Below, piece by piece: positions 1-6,950 of a DNA stretch of 9,926 bases. A program made the position numbers and the translations under genes. Within the stretch, counting starts at the first letter, position 1; each line of letters opens with the position of its first letter. Under the pieces are notes generated by a model. That model saw only the letters and a list, made by a program, of their open reading frames with translations, was not told the DNA's origin and did no database searches. This DNA is from Chloroflexi bacterium TMED70 (GTDB taxonomy: Bacteria; Chloroflexota; Dehalococcoidia; Lucifugimonadales; Lucifugimonadaceae): assembly GCA_002171675.1 (NCBI GenBank), contig NHDX01000036.1, forward strand, positions 20,834-30,759, written 5' to 3'.

Positions 1-1
1 T

Positions 2-208
2 GATGCATCACCTGAAAAAGCATTAGTTAGTGTTTCTAGAGATTTACTTAAAAGAAATGAAATATTAACAATCTTTGTAGGACATGAATCAATCTTAGAT
101 AATTATGATGAATTAGAAAATGAAATATTAGATAAATTTACTGACAAAGAGGTTGTTATTGTGGATGGTAATCAATCATACTATAATTATCTATTATTAG
201 CAGAATAA
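2..208 (+). CDS. fakA: FakA-like (DAK domain / YloV) fatty acid kinase, C-terminal fragment
   Basis: The last 68 codons of a gene whose start lies off the left edge. The fragment reads in frame from base 2 to a TAA at 206-208. It ends in VVIVDGNQSYYNYLLLAE, which resembles the closing block of FakA/YloV proteins (usually a D-G-G-Q-P-x-Y-x-Y motif followed by a short hydrophobic tail and a final Glu). In that family the N-terminal DhaK/DhaL-like domain binds ATP and phosphorylates fatty acids held by a DegV-family FakB. The C-terminal part is a regulatory or FakB-contacting domain, and this is the part seen here. The second Gly and the Pro of the usual motif are replaced by Asn and Ser. A DegV gene starts 9 bases downstream, which strongly supports the call. 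The catalytic domain cannot be inspected. Confidence 0.72.
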   Translation, partial: DASPEKALVSVSRDLLKRNEILTIFVGHESILDNYDELENEILDKFTDKEVVIVDGNQSYYNYLLLAE

Positions 209-217
209 GAGGGAATT

Positions 218-1060
218 ATGTCAAAAATAGCAATAGTTACTGATAGCACTTCAGATTTACCAAATAAAGTCACAAAAGATAATGGGATATTTGTTGTTCC
301 ACTTAATGTTCATTTTGGTGATGAAACTTTTATTGATGGAGTAAATTTGAATACCTCTGAATTTTATCCAAAGTTAATTAGTTCAGAGTTTCATCCAACT
401 ACTTCTCAACCTTCTGTTGGTACTTTCTTAGAAACTTATGAAAAAGTATTAAAGTCTTATGATAGTATAATTTCAATTCATATCTCATCAAAACTGAGCG
501 CTACATATTCCTCAGCATTACAAGCCAAAGAACAGTTATCAAACGACAATATAAAGGTTATTGATAGTAAAAATGGTACATTAGGACTAGGAGCTTTAGT
601 GCACTATATCTCCAAAAGATCAAAAAAAGAAAAAGATCTTGAAGCTTTAGTAAGTGTTGCAGATCAAATGATTGATAAATCTCAATTTTATGGTCTTTGT
701 GCCACCTTAGAATATTTGGCTAAGGGTGGAAGAATTGGTAAAGCTCAAAAATTTTTGGGTTCATTGCTTAAAGTTAAGCCTATACTTTCAGCAAATGGAT
801 TTGATGGTGAAATTGGTTCAGTTGCAAAAGTCAAAACTTTTTCAAAAGGAATGGATTACTTAGTTGATATTGTTAGGGATAATCAAATAGAAGATTTGTT
901 CGTAGTACATGGCGGAGATATAGAAAGTGCAAATATTCTAATTAAAAAACTAGAGGAAGTTATTGATCCCAAAAATATTATCATTTCAGAGTTTGGACCA
1001 GTTGTAGGTACCCACTTAGGCCCAGGTTCATTTGGAATCGGTTTTGTTACCACGGAGTAA
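218..1060 (+). CDS. degV: DegV family fatty-acid-binding protein (FakB-like)
   Basis: A complete 280-residue protein, the normal length for DegV/FakB. Family blocks occur in order: the opening VTDSTSDLP (residues 7-15), TTSQPS (61-66), a SSKLSATYSSA loop (90-100) that in the family helps hold the fatty-acid carboxylate, DSKNG (116-120), YLAKGGRIG (166-174) and GPVVGTHLGPGSFG (260-273). Arg172 and His266 fall in the blocks that carry conserved polar residues near the carboxylate. By family knowledge the protein binds one fatty acid in the cytosol and presents it to FakA for ATP-dependent phosphorylation; acyl-phosphate then feeds phospholipid synthesis. It starts at ATG 218, with GAGGG (209-213) as ribosome binding site directly after the FakA stop. 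It has no signal peptide or membrane segment. Acyl-chain preference cannot be read from the sequence. Confidence 0.93.
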   Translation: MSKIAIVTDSTSDLPNKVTKDNGIFVVPLNVHFGDETFIDGVNLNTSEFYPKLISSEFHPTTSQPSVGTFLETYEKVLKSYDSIISIHISSKLSATYSSALQAKEQLSNDNIKVIDSKNGTLGLGALVHYISKRSKKEKDLEALVSVADQMIDKSQFYGLCATLEYLAKGGRIGKAQKFLGSLLKVKPILSANGFDGEIGSVAKVKTFSKGMDYLVDIVRDNQIEDLFVVHGGDIESANILIKKLEEVIDPKNIIISEFGPVVGTHLGPGSFGIGFVTTE

Positions 1061-1066
1061 TAATTA

Positions 1067-3442
1067 GTGAGATCTAAAAAGATAGATAGACTGAAACAAT
1101 TAGTATCTATTCTTTCTCAAGAATATAATCTTGGATTAAGTGATCAATCTGTTGAATTAGGATTAGATAACTACTTAAAAAATAACTTTATTGATATTCA
1201 GTGGATATTTAGTACATACCCAATTCAAAATAGATCATATAAAAACCTAGGAATTGGTGAAAGACACATTTGGATTAAAAATCTTATTTCTAAAATTACT
1301 TATGAAATTAAAATATCTGAAGCTAAAATAAGTAGAGAGTTAATATTAAAAAATCTTCCACTTGAAACTCCCATTGATCAGGTTCCATTTATAAACAAAA
1401 GATTTACTTCGAAATTTTCTAATATAGGAGTATATAATCTTAAAGATTTAATTTTACATTTTCCTTTTAGATATGAAGATTATACGAATATAAAAAAGGT
1501 AAATCTCTTATCCGAAAATCAAAACGCCACAGTCATAGGAAAAATAACAAAAAAAATACTGATTAGAAGAATGAATGCCCCTCAAATTATCGTTACAGAT
1601 TCTTCAGGATCAATTACGGCAACATTTTTTAATATGGCATATTTAATTAGAGAATTGAAAGTGGGACAAAATATTGCTTTAGCAGGCACAGTAAAAAAAT
1701 TTAGAAATTCTTTACAATTTACTAATCCTGAATATGAAATCTTTAGTGATAATCCAAGAAGATTTCAGTACTTACAACCTATTTATCATTCAACCGAAAG
1801 ACTTTCTCAAGAAATGATAAAAACACGAATTTCAAAAGCAATAAAATCTAATGCTATAGATAAAATTGAAGAATTCATTCCTGATGACGTATTAATTAGT
1901 AATAATCTATATTCTCTTAAATCTTCAATTAAGAAATTACATTTTTCAAAGAGTATTGAAGAAAAAGAAAAAGCTTCTAAAAGTTATGCTTTTCATGAAG
2001 TTTTTGAAAATCAAATTTCAGTCAAATTTAGAAAGAAACAGAGAGAAAAGAATATTACATCATATTTGTTTAAGTCTTTTAATGAGAACTATGAAATAGT
2101 CAGTAAATTTCTTCCTTTTGAATTAACCTTGGATCAAAAAAAATCCATAAATGAAATAGAGAAAGATTTATCAAGTAGATTGCCTATGGCTAGGCTTTTA
2201 CAAGGAGAAGTTGGTTCTGGTAAAACTATAATAGCCTTAATTTCTCTAATACTAACGGCAATGGAGGATCAACAAGGAATTTTATTAGCCCCAACTGAAG
2301 TATTAGCTGAACAACATTTCCTTAATCTTTCTGATTTAGTAGGTGCATCCATAGAGTTTGGAAATGATGAAAATATCAGAGTTTTTAAGCTTTCTAATGA
2401 GAAAAAAATAGCATTACTAACAGGATCATTAAATCAAAAAATTAAAGATAAAACTCGATCAATGATAGTTAATAATGAAGTCGATATAGTAATTGGAACT
2501 CATGCTATACTTCAAGAGGAAATTTCAAAGAACTTCTCTGGATTGATTGTTATTGATGAGCAGCAAAGATTTGGTGTTGAACAAAGAAATTTATTGCTTA
2601 AAAGAGATCCCATCCCAAATATGTTAGCTATGTCTGCTACTCCGATTCCGCGAACCCTTAATATGACTTTGTATGGTGATTTATCTATATCTACTATAAA
2701 AACTATGCCCAATAGAAAAAGAGATGTTAAAACTTTGTGGCTAAAAAATAGTGATTTTGAGGAAGTCTTATCTCATGTAGAAAAAGAATTAAAATTAAAT
2801 TCTCAAGTTTTCTATGTTTGTCCTCATATAGAAACATCAGAGAAAATTGAAGTATCCTCGGTTATTCAAGAATTTGAAAAATTGTCATCTAGTAGATTAG
2901 CAAATTACAAAATTGAACTATTGCATGGAAGAATGAAGATAGAAGAAAAGCAAAGAATAATGGAAAAATTAAGAAGAGGAGAAATTGATATCTTAGTTAG
3001 TACTCCGCTAATTGAGGTAGGAGTTGATATTCCTAATGCAACATTAATAGTTATTAATTCTGCTGAAAGATTTGGGATCTCTCAACTTCATCAGTTAAGA
3101 GGAAGAGTTGGAAGAGGAGAAAAAGAATCTAAGTGCATAATAGTTTCATCTGAAGAAATAAATGAAATTACGTCTAAAAGGTTAGAAGCAATAGTAAAAA
3201 GTAATGATGGGTTTATTCTTTCAGAAGAAGATCTTAAGATAAGAGGTCCAGGTGAAATAGATAAAACTAAACAAAGTGGATTTCCTGACTATAAAATGGC
3301 TGATCCCCTAGATTTTGAACTAATTCAAAATGTAAATAAAGTTGCTTCAAAAATAATAGATGAAGATCCAGATCTAATAAAAAATAAATTATTAAAAAAT
3401 ATTATAAAAGATGTTAATATCACCAACATAAGCTTAGGATAA
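1067..3442 (+). CDS. recG: ATP-dependent DNA helicase RecG
   Basis: RecG remodels stalled replication forks and branch-migrates Holliday junctions. The protein has 791 residues, about 100 more than E. coli RecG. The first ~100 residues are a poorly conserved, Lys/Ile-rich extension. The wedge/OB domain follows (about 101-235, with LHFPFRYEDYT at 130-140). The helicase core shows Walker A GEVGSGKT (380-387), DEQQ (497-500; usually DEQH), SATPIPRTL (523-531), STPLIEVGVDIPNAT (645-659) and QLHQLRGRVGRG (673-684). The C-terminal translocation region has RGPGE (726-730) and KQSGFPD (735-741). Translation starts at GTG 1067, six bases after the degV stop, with GGAG at 1054-1057 inside degV as ribosome binding site. 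That spacing implies co-transcription and probable translational coupling with degV. N-terminal extensions are known in RecG of other phyla, so this one is probably lineage-specific rather than a fusion. Confidence 0.97.
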   Translation: MRSKKIDRLKQLVSILSQEYNLGLSDQSVELGLDNYLKNNFIDIQWIFSTYPIQNRSYKNLGIGERHIWIKNLISKITYEIKISEAKISRELILKNLPLETPIDQVPFINKRFTSKFSNIGVYNLKDLILHFPFRYEDYTNIKKVNLLSENQNATVIGKITKKILIRRMNAPQIIVTDSSGSITATFFNMAYLIRELKVGQNIALAGTVKKFRNSLQFTNPEYEIFSDNPRRFQYLQPIYHSTERLSQEMIKTRISKAIKSNAIDKIEEFIPDDVLISNNLYSLKSSIKKLHFSKSIEEKEKASKSYAFHEVFENQISVKFRKKQREKNITSYLFKSFNENYEIVSKFLPFELTLDQKKSINEIEKDLSSRLPMARLLQGEVGSGKTIIALISLILTAMEDQQGILLAPTEVLAEQHFLNLSDLVGASIEFGNDENIRVFKLSNEKKIALLTGSLNQKIKDKTRSMIVNNEVDIVIGTHAILQEEISKNFSGLIVIDEQQRFGVEQRNLLLKRDPIPNMLAMSATPIPRTLNMTLYGDLSISTIKTMPNRKRDVKTLWLKNSDFEEVLSHVEKELKLNSQVFYVCPHIETSEKIEVSSVIQEFEKLSSSRLANYKIELLHGRMKIEEKQRIMEKLRRGEIDILVSTPLIEVGVDIPNATLIVINSAERFGISQLHQLRGRVGRGEKESKCIIVSSEEINEITSKRLEAIVKSNDGFILSEEDLKIRGPGEIDKTKQSGFPDYKMADPLDFELIQNVNKVASKIIDEDPDLIKNKLLKNIIKDVNITNISLG

Positions 3443-3461
3443 ATAGTATGGTGAAAAAATT

Positions 3462-4445
3462 ATGAATAAAAATATTACCTTTCAAGCAATAAAATTTTGG
3501 GCTAAAATTCCCCATGGAATTTGGCTTAGAGAAGCTACAAGTGTAGCAGTGGATAGTAAGGACAATGTTTATATATACAATAGGGGTAATATTCCACTAC
3601 TTATTTTTAATAGTTCAGGTGACCTGATTTCAAATTGGGGAAATGAAGATCCCTTAGGGAATATAAAAATACTAGAGGGTTCCAACCTTCAAATTTGGGA
3701 AGAATCAAAATTCATAAGACCTCATTCTGTAAGAATTGATAGTGAAGATAACATCTGGTGTGTTGATGATTTTGGCCATAAAATTTATAAGTTTAATCAA
3801 TCTTTTGAGCTTCTGCTAACATTGGGTGATGGCAATCCATCCGAAAGAGAAAGTGGAATACCTTTTAATAGACCAACCGATGTAGCTATAAGAAAATCAT
3901 CAGGAGAAATATTTGTTAGTGATGGTTATGGAAATTCAAGAATTCATCATTTTGATCATGAAGGTAAATTTATCAAGAGTTGGGGTATTTCAGGAACTAA
4001 TCCGGGTGAATTTTCTTTGCCTCATAATGTAAATATGATAAGTGATACTGAAATGCTAGTTTGTGATAGAGAAAATCACAGAGTGCAAATTTTTTCAGTT
4101 AATGGAGAATTTATCAGAGAATGGCACGTTCATAAAGCGGTTGCATCGACCATAGATGATGAAGGGAATATTTATATAGCTGAACAAGGCCCTCCTCCTG
4201 TTCAATATGGAGTAAAGAATATTGGTCATTCGGTTGGCGTATGGACTAAAGATGGAAGCTTAATTGAAAAATTAGGTGCAGAATTACCAGGAGAAAACCA
4301 TGATCAATTTCTCTGGCCCCATTCAATAGCTATAGATTCTAAAGGTAAAATTTATGTAGCTGAAGTATCATATACTGAAGTTGGAAGAAATTTTATCCCT
4401 CCGAGAGAAACTGCAAGCTTAAGGGTATGGGAAAAGATTACTTAA
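3462..4445 (+). CDS. NHL-repeat beta-propeller protein, peptidyl-amidoglycolate lyase (PAL)-like
   Basis: A 327-residue beta-propeller made of NHL-type repeats, with no signal peptide or membrane helix, so probably cytosolic. It resembles the lyase half of eukaryotic peptide-amidating monooxygenase, which splits peptidyl-alpha-hydroxyglycine into amidated peptide and glyoxylate. By recalled alignment to rat PAL the key positions are kept: Arg41 in an NRG block, zinc-ligand-like His88, His188 and His287 (each in a P-H-S/N motif), Tyr156 in SDGYGNSR and Arg203 in CDRENHR. The secreted enzyme's disulfide position after the active Tyr is Gly157 here, and the Asp after the third zinc His is Ser288. 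The gene starts 19 bases after recG and may be read through from it. The 3' end overlaps leuS tail to tail by 8 bases. The substrate is unknown; a peptide lyase role is uncertain because no hydroxylating partner is in view. Confidence 0.8.
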   Translation: MNKNITFQAIKFWAKIPHGIWLREATSVAVDSKDNVYIYNRGNIPLLIFNSSGDLISNWGNEDPLGNIKILEGSNLQIWEESKFIRPHSVRIDSEDNIWCVDDFGHKIYKFNQSFELLLTLGDGNPSERESGIPFNRPTDVAIRKSSGEIFVSDGYGNSRIHHFDHEGKFIKSWGISGTNPGEFSLPHNVNMISDTEMLVCDRENHRVQIFSVNGEFIREWHVHKAVASTIDDEGNIYIAEQGPPPVQYGVKNIGHSVGVWTKDGSLIEKLGAELPGENHDQFLWPHSIAIDSKGKIYVAEVSYTEVGRNFIPPRETASLRVWEKIT

Positions 4446-6876
4446 CAACTAAGTTATATAATTTATCCTTTACATAAATTTCTTTAATAATTGTTTTATT
4501 ATCGATATTTTTTTGAACTTTTTCAGATGATAATACTAAAGTTTTTACATCTTCTTCAGATAAATTTTTAGTCATCTCTATTTGATCTCTTAATTTTCCA
4601 TTAATTTGAACTATCAACGTAAAGTTATCTTTTTCAATTAATTTTTCGTCAAAAGTAGGATTGTTTTGTAAATGTATTGAATTTTTATTACCTAAGATAT
4701 TCCAAATTTCTTCTGTTATATGAGGACAAATTGGAGATAGGTGAATCAATAATCTTTTACAACAATCTTGCCAGTCTGAGTTAGAAATACTACCTTCTTT
4801 TTTTATTTTAGATAGATAATTGCTATATTCCATTAATGAAGCTATTGAAGTATTAAACTTAAAATTTTCCATGTCACTGAGAATATTCTTAGTAGTTTCA
4901 TTTGAAATTTGCTTACAATTTTTGGTTTCTTTCTCAGAAATCTTATTTTCTTTGTATCTTATGGTCACCATATCCCAAATTCTATGCAACCATCTATAAA
5001 CTCCATTAATTCCAGAATCTGACCAGTCACCACCCCTATCCCAAGGGCCAAGAAACATTAGGTATGCTCTTACTGAATCTGTCCCATATTTTTCAACTAA
5101 AGGTTCTGGGTTTAATGGATTATTTCTTTTTGATATTTTCATATGCCTTGCTAGCATTACGCCTTGATTAAATAATCTTTTGTATGGTTCATCGAAGTCT
5201 ACATACCCAAGATCACGAAGAACTTTATTAAAAAATCTTGCATATAATAAATGCATCACAGCATGTTCTGCTCCACCCATATATTGATCAACGGGACTCC
5301 ATAGATCAATTTTTTCTTTCTCAAAAGGTATATCTAAAATGCCCGGACTTGCAAATTTAAGATGGTACCATGAAGAATCCATAAAAGTATCCATAGTATC
5401 TGTTTCTCTTCTCAATTTTCCATATTTAGGATGATCAAAATATAAAAAGTTTTCATCTAGAGTTAGAGGAGACTGCCCAGTAGGCATAAACTCTTTAGCA
5501 TCGGGAAGTATAACTGGTAAAAATTCTTCGTCTACTGGAATGATTTCATTATTATCATCATAAAACATAGGTATAGGCGTACCCCAATATCTTTGTCTTG
5601 ATATTAACCAATCTCTTAGATGATAAGTTATAGTTTTTTCACCAAATCCCTTATCTTCAATTAAATTTGCAATTTTTTTCTTTCCCTCATTATTATTTAA
5701 CCCATTAAATTCATTTGAATTTATTTGAATTCCATTTCCAGTGAAAGCTTCATTTAATTCTAGATTTTTAGAGCCATCTGGTGATATTACTACTTTTATG
5801 GGTAAATCATATTTTTTTGCAAAAATAAAATCTCTTTCGTCGTGTGCCGGGACGCCCATTACTGCACCAGTCCCATAAGATGCTAATACGTAATCACCAA
5901 TAAATACAGGAACCTTTTCATTTGTGACTGGATTTATACAATAAATATCTGTTTTAACTCCAGTCTTTTCTCTAATTGTAGAAGTTCTATCTATTTCAGA
6001 TAATTTTTGAGATTCCTTGATATATTCTTTGACATTTTTATTTTTGTCTAAAGCCAATTCATTAATTAAAGGATGTTCTGGAGCTAAGACTACGAAAGTG
6101 ACTCCATAGATAGTATCAATTCTAGTAGTAAATGTACTAATTTTTTTATCTGAATTTTCAATATTAAACTTTATTGTTACCCCTTCAGATTTTCCAATCC
6201 AGTTTCTTTGCATCTGTTTGATTTTTTCTGGCCAATCTAAGCTGCTCATATCTAATAATTCTTCAGCATAATCAGTAATTTTAAAGTACCACTGGGGCAT
6301 TAATTTTTTTACTACTTCAGCTCCCGATCTTTCTGATTTCCCGTCTACTACTTGTTCATTAGCAAGTGTTGTTTGGTCAATAGGATCCCACCAGACAGGC
6401 CCATTTTTTCTATATGCCAATCCTTTTTTAAACATATCTATAAAAAACTTTTGATTCCACTTATAATATTCAGGTGTGCAAGTAACAACTTTTCGATTCC
6501 AATCATAAGAATTCCCCATCATATCAAATTGCTTTTGCATATTACTTATATTGTCAAAAGTCCATTTTTTGGGATTGATATTTCTTTTTATAGCAGCATT
6601 TTCTGCTGGTAAGCCAAATGCATCAAATCCTTGTGGATGCATCACATTGTATCCTTCTAATCGCTTAAATCTTGCATGTGCGTCTGCAGGAGTAAATGCA
6701 AACCAATGACCAATATGTAAATCTCCTGAGGGATAAGGAAACATTGATAATGCATACCAATTTTTTTTGGAAGGAACATTATCAGATGTTTTGTAGATAT
6801 CTGAATCCTTCCATTTTTTTTGCCATTTAGATTCAACTACGGAAGGAATATAAGCTTCAGTATCAGGTTTGAGCAT
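4438..6876 (-). CDS. leuS: Leucyl-tRNA synthetase
   Basis: A class I aminoacyl-tRNA synthetase that charges tRNA-Leu; 812 residues, slightly shorter than E. coli LeuRS. It has the HIGH motif (54-57), the GFDAFGLPAENAA block (83-95), the editing (CP1) domain with TTRIDT (250-255) and GTGAVMGVPAHDERD (335-349, Asp346 being the conserved editing aspartate), TDTMDTFMDSSWY (492-504), and a C-terminal domain with VQINGKLRD (756-764). Two departures are visible. The KMSKS loop reads KISKRNNPLNP (580-590), with the final Ser missing. The zinc-knuckle cysteines near 163-184 are replaced (WWDP, KSERSG). There is also no leucine-specific insertion before KISK, unlike E. coli. The block GPWDRGGDWSDSG (610-622) is of a type I associate with Chloroflexota. 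It starts at ATG 6876, without an obvious Shine-Dalgarno in the AT-rich leader. Housekeeping function appears intact. Confidence 0.97.
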   Translation of the reverse strand: MLKPDTEAYIPSVVESKWQKKWKDSDIYKTSDNVPSKKNWYALSMFPYPSGDLHIGHWFAFTPADAHARFKRLEGYNVMHPQGFDAFGLPAENAAIKRNINPKKWTFDNISNMQKQFDMMGNSYDWNRKVVTCTPEYYKWNQKFFIDMFKKGLAYRKNGPVWWDPIDQTTLANEQVVDGKSERSGAEVVKKLMPQWYFKITDYAEELLDMSSLDWPEKIKQMQRNWIGKSEGVTIKFNIENSDKKISTFTTRIDTIYGVTFVVLAPEHPLINELALDKNKNVKEYIKESQKLSEIDRTSTIREKTGVKTDIYCINPVTNEKVPVFIGDYVLASYGTGAVMGVPAHDERDFIFAKKYDLPIKVVISPDGSKNLELNEAFTGNGIQINSNEFNGLNNNEGKKKIANLIEDKGFGEKTITYHLRDWLISRQRYWGTPIPMFYDDNNEIIPVDEEFLPVILPDAKEFMPTGQSPLTLDENFLYFDHPKYGKLRRETDTMDTFMDSSWYHLKFASPGILDIPFEKEKIDLWSPVDQYMGGAEHAVMHLLYARFFNKVLRDLGYVDFDEPYKRLFNQGVMLARHMKISKRNNPLNPEPLVEKYGTDSVRAYLMFLGPWDRGGDWSDSGINGVYRWLHRIWDMVTIRYKENKISEKETKNCKQISNETTKNILSDMENFKFNTSIASLMEYSNYLSKIKKEGSISNSDWQDCCKRLLIHLSPICPHITEEIWNILGNKNSIHLQNNPTFDEKLIEKDNFTLIVQINGKLRDQIEMTKNLSEEDVKTLVLSSEKVQKNIDNKTIIKEIYVKDKLYNLVVK

Positions 6877-6950
6877 TATTTATTATTGTTTATTTTCTTA
6901 TGTAATATAGTATAAATGATTATTTTATAAAATTATTTTAGGTGAGAAGC
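6877..6950. promoter_or_regulatory. Divergent intergenic region with putative promoters for leuS and the amidohydrolase
   Basis: This is the only sizeable non-coding gap and the only place where two genes diverge, so promoters for both are expected here. On the minus strand TATACT (bases 6914 to 6909) is a good -10 candidate for leuS and would leave a leader of about 26 bases; no convincing -35 lies 16-18 bases upstream. On the plus strand TATAAA occurs at 6911-6916 and again at 6926-6931, either of which could serve the amidohydrolase gene. A perfect 12-base palindrome, ATTTTATAAAAT (6922-6933), surrounds the second TATAAA. In DNA this AT-rich such matches are common, so individual boxes are weakly supported; the region as a whole is more secure. 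Confidence 0.45.
6940..6946 (+). promoter_or_regulatory. Shine-Dalgarno that selects the amidohydrolase start at GTG 6951
   Basis: Two in-frame GTG codons, at 6942 and 6951, could start the downstream gene. AGGTGAG at 6940-6946 is a good Shine-Dalgarno match and ends 4 bases before GTG 6951, whereas it overlaps GTG 6942 and so cannot serve it. Starting at 6951 gives a protein beginning M-F-D-L-I-I-K-N-G, the usual opening of D-aminoacylase family amidohydrolases. Confidence 0.65.

Noticed and set aside
466..471. TATAAT inside degV as an internal promoter
   Set aside because: There is no -35-like element at 16-18 bases upstream, and exact matches are expected by chance at this base composition.
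2512..2712. 66-codon open frame on the minus strand
   Set aside because: It lies entirely inside the recG helicase core, opposite conserved motifs, and its translation resembles no family; it is a by-product of the real gene.
6352..6612. 86-codon plus-strand open frame inside leuS
   Set aside because: It is antisense to conserved LeuS blocks and its translation shows no domain; there is no credible ribosome binding site.
6942..6950. Upstream GTG start for the amidohydrolase
   Set aside because: The Shine-Dalgarno overlaps this codon, whereas GTG 6951 is correctly spaced and gives the family's usual N-terminus.
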